A DNA stretch of 7,436 nt from Candidatus Aerophobota bacterium (GTDB lineage: Bacteria; Aerophobota; Aerophobia; Aerophobales; B3-G15): contig JAGGTG010000124.1 of assembly GCA_021163905.1 (NCBI GenBank), positions 1 through 7,436 on the forward strand, given 5' to 3'. The notes beneath the pieces are model-generated. The model had not been told where the DNA came from and did no database searches. It saw nothing but the letters and a program-made list of their open reading frames with translations. Positions 1-6,215 of the stretch are shown here, piece by piece (position 1 is the first letter of the stretch; each line of letters starts with the position of its first letter). The position numbers and the translations under genes were made by a program.

Positions 1-111
1 CTTGAATCGCCGCTGCCTTATGGAAAACACACTCGGCGGGCAGCAAAGAATTATAAGGTTTTTCCCGAAACTGGAGCAAATCCACTTGACTTTTTAGGAA
101 GAAATCTTTAA
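1..111 (+). CDS. C-terminal fragment of an unrecognised protein
   Basis: Frame 1 is open from the left edge of the window to a TAA at 109-111 and gives the last 36 residues of a protein, starting LESPLPYGKHTRR and ending NPLDFLGRNL. The fragment is basic and proline-containing, with no membrane segment. I do not recognise a family from this tail. It lies 32 bp upstream of alr on the same strand, so the two could be co-transcribed. The start and most of the protein are outside the window. The reading frame is supported by position and by tidy spacing to alr rather than by homology, so chance openness cannot be fully excluded. Confidence 0.5.
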   Translation, partial: LESPLPYGKHTRRAAKNYKVFPETGANPLDFLGRNL

Positions 112-118
112 TTTTATG

Positions 119-128
119 GATAATTATC
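119..128. promoter_or_regulatory. 10-bp AT-rich palindrome upstream of alr
   Basis: GATAATTATC at 119-128 is a perfect palindrome, 15 bp before the alr ATG. It could be an operator half-site pair, and GATAAT itself resembles a -10 element, but no good -35 sits at the right distance. Short AT-rich palindromes occur often by chance in AT-rich DNA, so this is a weak call. Confidence 0.2.
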
Positions 129-143
129 TATAGAGAGGTTAAA

Positions 144-1325
144 ATGTTCAACTTTCACTCTGCTTATCTCGAGGTAAACCTCGATGCGGTTGCTGCCAAT
201 GTAAGAGTACTCAAGAAACTGGTGGGAAACAAAACCAGAATTATGGCAGTGGTTAAAGCAAATGCCTATGGTCACGGTGCAGTAGAGGTATCCCGTGTAG
301 TTCTGGAAAATGGCGCTACACATCTTGCCGTTGCCACTCTGGAGGAAGCTGTAGAGTTAAGGGAAAAGGCACAAATTAAAGCTCCAATTTTAGTCCTCGG
401 GGTATCAATACAGGATGATCTTGAAGCCTTTATTCACTATAATCTTACCATAGCTATAGGTGATCTGGAAATAGCAAAACAGCTATCCCATCTTGCAAAA
501 AAATATGAAAAAAAAGCAAAAATTCATATAAATATAGATACAGGAATGGCAAGGTTAGGTATAGTAGCAAGGGAAGCTAAAGATAAGATTAAAAAAATCG
601 TAAGCTTACCGGGAATTTATGTAGAAGGTATATTCACCCATTTTAGCTCAGCCTGTGAAGAGGATAAAACACCAACTTACCTCCAATTTAAAAAGTACCG
701 TGAAATAATAGATAAGCTGGAGAAAGAGGGAATATACATACCTATTCATCATGTAGCCGATTCTGCTACCTTGCTGGATCTTCCATCAATGCACCTTGAT
801 ATGGTAAGGCCAGGAATAGCTATTTATGGAGCCTATCCTTCTGAAAGTATAAAAAACAAAGCTGAACTTGAACCTGTATCCCAACTAAAAACAAGAATAA
901 TTTCCCTGCGTAAAATACCTGCTGGATCTAAGGTTGGTTATGGAGGCACCTACAGGACTAAAAGAGAAACTACCGTGGCCACAATTCCCATAGGGTATGC
1001 TGATGGATACAGTAGAAAAATGTCAAATCGAGGGGAAGTTATCATTAAAGGAAAAAGAGCCCCTGTCATTGGAAGGATATGTATGGACCACTGTATGATT
1101 GATGTCACTGATATACCGGGAGTAAAATTAGGAGATGAAGTGGTTATGTGGGGAAAACAGGGAACGGAGTATATTACCCTTTCGGAAATAGCAAAAAAAG
1201 CAGAAACTATTGTTTATGAAATTGTCCCACTTGTAGATAAAAGAAGAGTTACCCACATTTTCCTGCAAAAGGGGAAAATCGTCAAAACTGCTACTACATT
1301 ACCCTCCCATCCTGTTTATCTTTAG
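144..1325 (+). CDS. alr: Alanine racemase
   Basis: A cytoplasmic PLP enzyme that interconverts L- and D-alanine and so supplies D-Ala for peptidoglycan. The 393 residues match the usual fold-III alanine racemase length. The PLP lysine is K38 in AVVKANAYGHG, with Y42 nearby. Further conserved stretches are DTGMARLG (132-139, R137), MVRPGIAIYG (220-229), the second catalytic base Y266 in KVGYGGTYR, IGYADGYSR (283-291) and RICMDHCMIDV (311-321). ATG at 144 follows the SD-like GAGAGG at about 133-138. It is the only complete plus-strand gene here, preceded by the tail of another plus-strand gene. Its last nine codons, stop included, overlap the 3' end of convergent secG. A 10-bp palindrome (119-128) lies just upstream. 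The product is certain. D-Ala synthesis is the family role, and substrate preference cannot be read directly. Confidence 0.97.
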   Translation: MFNFHSAYLEVNLDAVAANVRVLKKLVGNKTRIMAVVKANAYGHGAVEVSRVVLENGATHLAVATLEEAVELREKAQIKAPILVLGVSIQDDLEAFIHYNLTIAIGDLEIAKQLSHLAKKYEKKAKIHINIDTGMARLGIVAREAKDKIKKIVSLPGIYVEGIFTHFSSACEEDKTPTYLQFKKYREIIDKLEKEGIYIPIHHVADSATLLDLPSMHLDMVRPGIAIYGAYPSESIKNKAELEPVSQLKTRIISLRKIPAGSKVGYGGTYRTKRETTVATIPIGYADGYSRKMSNRGEVIIKGKRAPVIGRICMDHCMIDVTDIPGVKLGDEVVMWGKQGTEYITLSEIAKKAETIVYEIVPLVDKRRVTHIFLQKGKIVKTATTLPSHPVYL

Positions 1326-1358
1326 ACCACAGACCATAGTTTTTCCGCTGGAGGGTAA
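1299..1358. repeat. Inverted repeat at the alr/secG convergence (possible terminator)
   Basis: TTACCCTCC (1299-1307) and GGAGGGTAA (1350-1358) are perfect 9-bp inverted copies separated by 42 bases. The pair brackets the stop codons of both convergent genes, and the left arm contains the secG stop. On the plus strand the right arm is followed, after a few bases, by six T at 1367-1372. That would suit an alr terminator. On the minus strand only a weak T run follows. The long loop makes this a poor classical terminator. Confidence 0.3.
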
Positions 1359-1619
1359 AAGGGATGTTTTTTGTGGTTTAGGCAAAGGAGGAGGAAGTCT
1401 TCGAGAAGAGACGTATAAAAGCACATTCATAACCACAAATATTACAGACAGAGCTATTATAACTTTACCCAGAAAACTCACCTCTCCTGAAGGACCAAAG
1501 AAAGTGCTAACTCCTCCTCCAAAAGCTGCCCCGGTACTTGCCCCTCTACCAACTTGAAGCAGGATGGCCCCTATTAAAAGAACACAAACAATAGTCTGAA
1601 TAACTAAAAGAACTCCCAT
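1299..1619 (-). CDS. secG: Preprotein translocase subunit SecG
   Basis: A small membrane subunit of the SecYEG channel that assists protein export. The 106 residues show the SecG layout. A first membrane segment (about 2-22) is followed by the family signature LLQVGRGASTGAAFGGG (20-36) and the cytoplasmic loop STFFG. A second membrane segment (about 50-70) comes next, then a charged, proline-rich tail (73-106). The ATG overlaps the tpiA stop by one base (TAATG), which suggests translational coupling. It is the last gene of the gap-pgk-tpiA-secG run, an order common in Gram-positive and related bacteria. The last eight codons and the stop run antisense to the end of alr. The tail after residue 73 is not conserved in the family, so its end is less certain as a functional feature than the membrane part. 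Confidence 0.93.
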   Translation of the reverse strand: MGVLLVIQTIVCVLLIGAILLQVGRGASTGAAFGGGVSTFFGPSGEVSFLGKVIIALSVIFVVMNVLLYVSSRRLPPPLPKPQKTSLLPSSGKTMVCGLKINRMGG

Positions 1620-2377
1620 TATATCTCTCCGTACTTTACTATCTTAATAAAGGACTCTGGTATTAAACTGGCTCCTCCTACCAGAGCTCCATCTATATCT
1701 GGTTCATTCATAAGGGATTTTATATTATCCGGTTTAACACTGCCCCCGTATTGAATTCGAATTGATTTAGCTACCTTTTCACCCACAAGCTCCCCAACAA
1801 CCCTTCTTATAAACCCGTGCATTTTCTGAGCTTGATCAGGAGTGGCAGTTTTTCCTGTACCTATTGCCCAAACCGGCTCATAGGCAAGGACGATCCGCTC
1901 AATTTGAGAAAAATTAAGCCCGGCAAGACATCCTCTTACCTGCGAGCTAACTACCTTTTCCTCTATTCCCCTCTCTCTTTCCTCTAATTTCTCTCCAACG
2001 CAAACAACAGGAGTGAGATCAAACTCAAGAGCTTTTTTTATTTTCTTGTTTATCTTATCATCAGTTTCTCCAAAGTATCCTCTCCTCTCAGAATGTCCGA
2101 GAATAACATATCTGCATCCAACATCAACCAGCATTCTGGGAGATACCTCTCCTGTATAGGCCCCTTTTTCTTCCCAGAACATATTTTGAGCACCAAGTCC
2201 GATACAGGTTCCATCAAGTAAATCTCTTATCTGCTGTAGATAAGGGAAAGGAGGGAAAATAACTACCTCCACATTATCATAACTGCCAATTTCCCGGGTT
2301 AACTTTTTCACAAGATCAACAGCTTCAGAAAAAGTCTTATTCATCTTCCAGTTGCCGCCTATAATGGGCCTTCGCAA
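1619..2377 (-). CDS. tpiA: Triosephosphate isomerase
   Basis: A cytoplasmic glycolytic enzyme that interconverts dihydroxyacetone phosphate and glyceraldehyde 3-phosphate. The 252 residues are the normal length for this TIM-barrel protein. Visible active-site motifs are GGNWKMN (7-13, with N9 and K11), the catalytic histidine H95 in LGHSERR, and the catalytic glutamate E167 in AYEPVWAIGTGKTA with its flexible loop. The phosphate-binding YGGSV (210-214) and GALVGGASL (230-238) follow. The start is TTG at 2375-2377. It is supported by a strong SD (AAGGAGG, 2383-2389) at good spacing, and no ATG or GTG lies upstream in frame. The gene begins 16 bp after pgk and its stop overlaps the secG start, so the three are surely one transcript. 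Confidence 0.97.
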   Translation of the reverse strand: MRRPIIGGNWKMNKTFSEAVDLVKKLTREIGSYDNVEVVIFPPFPYLQQIRDLLDGTCIGLGAQNMFWEEKGAYTGEVSPRMLVDVGCRYVILGHSERRGYFGETDDKINKKIKKALEFDLTPVVCVGEKLEERERGIEEKVVSSQVRGCLAGLNFSQIERIVLAYEPVWAIGTGKTATPDQAQKMHGFIRRVVGELVGEKVAKSIRIQYGGSVKPDNIKSLMNEPDIDGALVGGASLIPESFIKIVKYGEI

Positions 2378-2393
2378 TCTACTCCTCCTTTTT

Positions 2394-3581
2394 TTACTTA
2401 TCCTTTAAAACAGCAACACCGGGAAGTTCTTTTCCTTCCAGGAATTCAAGAGACGCTCCTCCTCCGGTAGAAACATGTGTCATCTTATCAACTAAGTTTT
2501 CCTTCTTCAGCGCAGCAATAGAATCTCCTCCTCCAACTACAACAGTTGCTCTCACCCCTGCAAGTTTTCTTGCAACCTCTCTTGTCCCTTTGCTAAACTC
2601 ATCTATCTCAAAATAACCAAGGGGACCATTCCAGAAAACAGTCCTCGCACCATCAATAGCCTGATTGAATTGATTTATTGTCTCAGGACCTATATCAAGA
2701 GCCATCCAATCAGAAGGAATATCACTTTGACCAACTACTTTAACCTCAACTCCTGATTTGGCCTCAGGAGCAACAACATGATCAACGGGAAGAAGAATCT
2801 CACAGTTTTTCCCCTTTGCATCATCCATAACCCCTTTTGCCTCATTTATTTTATCCTCTTCCACTAGTGATTTTCCCGTTGGCACTCCCAAAGCCCTAAG
2901 AAAAGTATAGGCCATTGCTCCTCCAATGAGTATTTTCTGGCACTTATCAAGCAGATTCTTTAAAACACCTATTTTATCAGAAACCTTAGCACCACCCAGA
3001 ATAGCTATAAAAGGCTGATCGGGATGGGTAAGGATACTTTCCAGTATCTCAAGCTCCTTTGCCATAAGAAGACCTGCTACTGCTGGAAGATAACTGGCAA
3101 CTCCAACGGTTGAGGCGTGAGCTCTGTGAGCTGTTCCAAAAGCATCATTTACGAAAATATCCCCCAAACTGGCAAGTTGTTTCGCAAATTCAGGGTCATT
3201 CTCCGTTTCCTCTTTATAAAAACGGGTATTCTCAAGTAAAATTACCTCCCCGGGCTTTAGTTTATCAACTTCTTTTTTTACTTCCTCACCAATACAGGCA
3301 TTTAACTTCTTAACTTTTCTGCCAAGAAGTTCAGATAAACGGGTAGCTACCTTATCCATTTTTAACTGGGGAACAACTTTACCTTTTGGCCTTCCAAGAT
3401 GTGACATTAAAATAAGAGAGGCTCCCTTATCCAAAATGTATTTTATAGTGGGAAGTGCTGCCCTTATTCTTGTATCATCAGTTATCTCACCTGTAGTTTT
3501 ATCAAGTGAAACATTAAAATCTACCCGCATCAAAACCCTCTTATCTTTTAAATCAACATCCTTTACTGATAGTTTAGCCAT
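2394..3581 (-). CDS. pgk: Phosphoglycerate kinase
   Basis: A cytoplasmic glycolytic kinase that moves the acyl phosphate of 1,3-bisphosphoglycerate to ADP, giving ATP and 3-phosphoglycerate. With the ATG at 3579-3581 it has 395 residues, the usual size. N-domain motifs are RVDFNV (19-24), SHLGRP (60-65), LENTRFY (116-122) and NDAFGTAHRAHAS (145-157). C-domain nucleotide-binding motifs are GGAKVSDKI (196-204), WNGPLGYFE (317-325), GGGDSIAAL (350-358) and STGGGASLEFLEG (371-383). The open frame extends to a TTG at 3644, but that start lies inside a hairpin and would add 21 unlike residues. MAKLSVKDVDLKDKRVL is the family N-terminus, and GGGAGAGG (3585-3592) is placed as its SD. It follows gap by 104 bp and precedes tpiA by 16 bp. 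Confidence 0.97.
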   Translation of the reverse strand: MAKLSVKDVDLKDKRVLMRVDFNVSLDKTTGEITDDTRIRAALPTIKYILDKGASLILMSHLGRPKGKVVPQLKMDKVATRLSELLGRKVKKLNACIGEEVKKEVDKLKPGEVILLENTRFYKEETENDPEFAKQLASLGDIFVNDAFGTAHRAHASTVGVASYLPAVAGLLMAKELEILESILTHPDQPFIAILGGAKVSDKIGVLKNLLDKCQKILIGGAMAYTFLRALGVPTGKSLVEEDKINEAKGVMDDAKGKNCEILLPVDHVVAPEAKSGVEVKVVGQSDIPSDWMALDIGPETINQFNQAIDGARTVFWNGPLGYFEIDEFSKGTREVARKLAGVRATVVVGGGDSIAALKKENLVDKMTHVSTGGGASLEFLEGKELPGVAVLKDK

Positions 3582-3611
3582 TTTCCTCTCCCGTAAGATA
3601 ATCCTTCTCAC

Positions 3612-3646
3612 TTTTGCAGTGGCCAAGTTTTCTGACCACTGCAAAA
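3612..3646 (-). promoter_or_regulatory. Intercistronic hairpin between gap and pgk
   Basis: TTTTGCAGTGG (3612-3622) and CCACTGCAAAA (3636-3646) are perfect 11-bp inverted copies. In minus-strand RNA a U-G wobble and two more pairs extend the stem to about 14 bp around a 7-nt loop. No U run follows on the minus strand, so it is not a standard terminator for gap. It sits in the 104-bp spacer, about 30 nt before the pgk ATG. A likely role is mRNA processing, 3'-end protection of gap or partial attenuation. The structure is seen directly and the function is inferred. Confidence 0.6.
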
Positions 3647-3685
3647 ACCCTTTTCTCTCCTGTAAATATAAGAATCAGGAAATTT

Positions 3686-4702
3686 CTAACTTAACTTTTT
3701 ACTAACGTACTCAATCAAATCTACCAATCTGGTGCTGTATCCCCACTCATTATCATACCAGCTAAGAATCTTAACCATATTTCCACCCATCACCCTTGTG
3801 GAAAGACCATCCACAATCGCTGAATAGCTACTTTTCACAATATCTCTGGAAACTATTGGCTCCTCAGTGTACCCCAAAACTCCCTTCATTTCACCTTCAG
3901 AAGCTTTCTTCAAAGCACTATTTACCTCTTCTACAGTGGTATCCCTCTTAACAATAACAGTAATATCAGAAATGGAACCAACAGGAGTGGGAACCCGCAT
4001 GGCCATTCCATCAAATTTTCCCTTAAGTGAAGGGATAACAATTTGTGCTGCTACAGCAGCATTAGTAGTAGTAGGAACAATAGACACAGCTGCAGCTCGA
4101 GCCCTTCTCAGGTCTTTATGAGGAAAATCCAGAATTCTCTGATCATTAGTATAGGAATGGATTGTGGTCATCAGTGATTTTTCTACACCAAAATTATCCT
4201 CAAGAACTTTCATCACAGGAGTAAGACTGTTAGTGGTACAAGAGGCCATGGAAATGATACTGTGTTTATCGGGATCATAATCCTTCTCATTGACACCCAT
4301 ATTAATCATTACCGCATCTTCTCTCTCACCTTTATAGCGAGCACTTAAAATTACCTTTTTTACTCCAGCTTGAAGGTGTTTCTGGCAATCATCCAATGCG
4401 GTAAACCTACCTGTGGATTCCAGAACTATCTCAACTCCTAAATCTTTCCAGGGAAGTTCAGATGGATCTTTAACTGAAAGAACTTTTATTTTTTTATCAT
4501 CAATCACTATACTGTCCTCTTCTGCCTTTACCTTCCCGGGGTAAATCCCGTAAACAGAGTCATACTTAAAAAGATGTGCCAATGTTTTAGTATCAGTTAA
4601 ATCATTTACTGCTACAAAATCAAGGTCTGTTCCTCTTTCTAAAGCCACTCTCAGGGTAATTCTTCCAATTCTTCCAAACCCATTAATACCTACCTTCCTC
4701 AT
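3686..4702 (-). CDS. gap: Glyceraldehyde-3-phosphate dehydrogenase (NAD-type)
   Basis: A cytoplasmic glycolytic enzyme that oxidises glyceraldehyde 3-phosphate with phosphate to 1,3-bisphosphoglycerate. The 338 residues are full length. The N-terminal Rossmann motif is GINGFGRIGR (5-14). D34 in VAVNDLTD is the acidic residue that favours NAD over NADP. ESTGRF (95-100), the catalytic C155 in SMASCTTNS and H182 in TTIHSYTNDQ follow, then the anion-site region VPTTTNAA, MRVPTPVGS and the C-terminal SWYDNEWGYS. Two small departures from the usual sequence are N214, where Gly is usual in PTTTGAA, and SARYKG where SAPAKG is common. ATG at 4702 follows a strong SD, AAAGGAGGAGAG (about 4709-4719). 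The gene opens the gap-pgk-tpiA-secG run and has a plausible promoter of its own. Confidence 0.97.
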   Translation of the reverse strand: MRKVGINGFGRIGRITLRVALERGTDLDFVAVNDLTDTKTLAHLFKYDSVYGIYPGKVKAEEDSIVIDDKKIKVLSVKDPSELPWKDLGVEIVLESTGRFTALDDCQKHLQAGVKKVILSARYKGEREDAVMINMGVNEKDYDPDKHSIISMASCTTNSLTPVMKVLEDNFGVEKSLMTTIHSYTNDQRILDFPHKDLRRARAAAVSIVPTTTNAAVAAQIVIPSLKGKFDGMAMRVPTPVGSISDITVIVKRDTTVEEVNSALKKASEGEMKGVLGYTEEPIVSRDIVKSSYSAIVDGLSTRVMGGNMVKILSWYDNEWGYSTRLVDLIEYVSKKLS

Positions 4703-4722
4703 TTTTTCTCTCCTCCTTTTTG

Positions 4723-4751
4723 ATTTTATCTTTGTACGGGTTTATCCACAA
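4723..4751 (-). promoter_or_regulatory. Candidate sigma-70 type promoter before gap
   Basis: On the minus strand TTGTGG (4746-4751) is followed after 17 bp by TAAAAT (4723-4728), which matches five of six bases of the -10 consensus. The -35 matches only three of six. A start near 4716 would fall close to or within the gap SD region and leave a very short leader. The 109-bp spacer after thiL and the high demand for glycolytic enzymes make an internal promoter reasonable, but the elements are modest. Confidence 0.4.
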
Positions 4752-4811
4752 GTAAAATAGAGTCCCGAAAATTGCATTTTTATAAAGACCCTGCTAATAA
4801 GGTTTGACTCA

Positions 4812-5846
4812 TTAACTTTCCTTCCAATACGGGATTTTCAAGTTTCCTGAAAAGTGATCCCATCCCCTGGGTTCCAATTTTCTTCTTCTACCAGCAGAAT
4901 CTATTAAAACAATCTCCGGTTCCCCCTTTACTATTTTCCCAATTTGAGTAACCGGGAATCCTAAACTGCTCTTAATCTCTTCCGGGCAGGTAAATAAGAG
5001 CTCGTAATCCTCTCCTCCATAAAGTGCCCAATTTAAAAAAGAACTTCCTGTTTCCCCTGCCAGTTTTTTAACCTCCTCGGAGATGGGAATCTTGTCTTCC
5101 CAGAGTTCAGCTCCTACTTTACTTTCCTCAAGAATGTGAAACAAATCTGAAGCTAAACCATCGCTTACATCGATCATAGAAGAGGCTATTTTAGCATCAA
5201 CAATCTGTCTTCCCTCTTTCACTCGAGCTTCAGGTAAAAGATGTTTTTTTTGAAGTTTATCTCTTAAAAAAACTGAAACACCTAACTCCTTCTCTTTTCT
5301 TAAGCAGAAAAGGCCTGCTGCTGAGGTTCCTAAATCCCCTGTCACATAAATAAGATCTCCTTCCTTTGCTCCTGAGCGAAGAAGAACATCCTCCCTATCC
5401 TCCTCGCCCACCAAAGCTACTGTAATAAAAAAAACGGGGGAAGACACCACATCTCCCCCAACTATCCCTACCCTATAAAGTGAGGCTAAACTGCTCAATC
5501 CCTGGTAAATACCATCAACCACAGACAAATCAACTTTCCGAGGTATACCAAGAGTAACAAGACAATAAGTTGGAGTTCCCCCCATTGCAGCAATATCTGA
5601 TAAATTAACAGCCAGAGCCTTCCAGCCAACCTGATAACCTGAAGTATAATCCCATTTAAAGTGAACGCCTTCCACTAAAGTATCGGTTGTGAGTAAAGCA
5701 ATTTTTCCTTCCTTAACCTTTACTCCAGCAGCATCGTCTCCAATCCCAATTACCGCTCCACTCTGAAACTCTCTGGCTTGTTCTCTTATCCTTTTGATCA
5801 ACCCAAACTCACCAATCTGGCTTAACTCCAAGTTATTATCTATCAC
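4812..5846 (-). CDS. thiL: Thiamine-monophosphate kinase
   Basis: Phosphorylates thiamine monophosphate with ATP to thiamine diphosphate, the active cofactor, in the cytoplasm. The 344 residues are slightly long for the family. Its Mg/ATP and substrate motifs are in order. They are GIGDDAA (34-40), TTDTLVEGVHF (53-63), WKALAVNLSDIAAMGG (75-90), GGDVVSS (130-136), YVTGDLGTSAAG (167-178), MIDVSDGLASDL (224-235) and YGGEDYELLF (276-285). The related PurM/SelD superfamily members lack this set. The start is GTG at 5844-5846, the first possible start after an in-frame TGA. Its SD is weak (AAGAG, about nine bases upstream), and the N-terminus IDNNLELSQIGEFGLI matches the family well. It follows tRNA-Gln by 39 bp. 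No other thiamine genes and no TPP riboswitch are visible here. Confidence 0.95.
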   Translation of the reverse strand: MIDNNLELSQIGEFGLIKRIREQAREFQSGAVIGIGDDAAGVKVKEGKIALLTTDTLVEGVHFKWDYTSGYQVGWKALAVNLSDIAAMGGTPTYCLVTLGIPRKVDLSVVDGIYQGLSSLASLYRVGIVGGDVVSSPVFFITVALVGEEDREDVLLRSGAKEGDLIYVTGDLGTSAAGLFCLRKEKELGVSVFLRDKLQKKHLLPEARVKEGRQIVDAKIASSMIDVSDGLASDLFHILEESKVGAELWEDKIPISEEVKKLAGETGSSFLNWALYGGEDYELLFTCPEEIKSSLGFPVTQIGKIVKGEPEIVLIDSAGRRRKLEPRGWDHFSGNLKIPYWKES

Positions 5847-5885
5847 AACTTCACGCTCTTCTCAAATATTGAAATTCTGGAATAG

Positions 5886-5957
5886 TTGGGGTGGGAGGAT
5901 TCGAACCTCCGAATGGCGGATCCAAAGTCCGCTGCGTTACCGCTTCGCCACACCCCA
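5886..5957 (-). tRNA. tRNA-Gln (anticodon UUG)
   Basis: A complete cloverleaf reads on the minus strand. The acceptor stem is TGGGGTG/CACCCCA, the D stem GCG/CGC with an AAGCGGTAA loop, and the anticodon stem GCGGA/TCCGC with loop CTTTGGA giving anticodon TTG. The variable loop has five bases (CATTC), and the T arm is GGAGG-TTCGAAT-CCTCC. The U1-A72 first pair is typical of tRNA-Gln. The discriminator base is A, and CCA is not encoded, so it must be added after 3' processing. The 5' end is only 7 bp after the stop of the upstream protein gene and thiL starts 39 bp downstream. It is therefore probably cut from a mixed mRNA-tRNA transcript. Confidence 0.97.
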
Positions 5958-5964
5958 ATTAACT

Positions 5965-6195
5965 TTATTCAAGAACAAGATCTGTAACTGTGCTTTTTAT
6001 CCCCTTAAGTGCTCTCAATCTATCTACTACAGCAAGTAAAATATCCTCATAGCTATCTGCTTCAACTAATGCTAAAATATCCTGGTCTCCTGTGGTGAGC
6101 TCCGCTGATTTTACCTCGGAAAAACGAAGCAAGGCATCTCTCACTCCTCTTTCCTTTCCCATTTCTACTTTAATCTTAAGATATGCCCTTGCCAA
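5965..6195 (-). CDS. Stand-alone Lrp/AsnC ligand-binding (RAM) domain protein
   Basis: A 76-residue protein corresponding to the C-terminal effector-binding and oligomerisation domain of Lrp/AsnC regulators, without the DNA-binding helix-turn-helix. The sequence starts ARAYLKIKVEMGKE, continues EVKSAELTTGDQDILALVEA (27-46) and ends with GIKSTVTDLVLE, following the alternating beta-alpha-beta plan of RAM domains. Such proteins form dimers to higher oligomers and can bind amino acids. What this one controls is unknown. The open frame reaches a GTG at 6204, but that codon overlaps the SD. TTG at 6193-6195 is correctly spaced from AAGGGGTGA and gives the usual family N-terminus. It lies 20 bp after def and 7 bp before tRNA-Gln. 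Confidence 0.85.
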   Translation of the reverse strand: MARAYLKIKVEMGKERGVRDALLRFSEVKSAELTTGDQDILALVEADSYEDILLAVVDRLRALKGIKSTVTDLVLE

Positions 6196-6200
6196 TTTTT

Positions 6201-6209
6201 TCACCCCTT
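6201..6209 (-). promoter_or_regulatory. SD that sets a TTG start for the RAM-domain gene
   Basis: AAGGGGTGA on the minus strand pairs closely with the 16S anti-SD (the consensus is AAGGAGGTGA). Five A then separate it from TTG at 6195. The competing GTG at 6204 is inside this SD and cannot use it, so TTG is the better start. Confidence 0.75.
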
Positions 6210-6215
6210 ATGTAT

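Noticed and set aside
86..124. TTGACT (86-91) as a -35 for alr
   Set aside because: Only a poor -10 (TAATTT) lies 17 bp away, and the better GATAAT is 27 bp away, so no convincing promoter can be built.
169..184. Small hairpin TCGAGG-TAAA-CCTCGA early in alr
   Set aside because: It is a 6-bp stem inside coding sequence, not large enough to claim regulation.
3582..3644. Extra 21 residues at the pgk N-terminus from a TTG at 3644
   Set aside because: The start lies in the hairpin and lacks an SD, and the added residues do not fit the conserved Pgk N-terminus.
5847..5885. TPP riboswitch before thiL
   Set aside because: The spacer after the tRNA is only 39 bp and contains none of the THI-box sequences.
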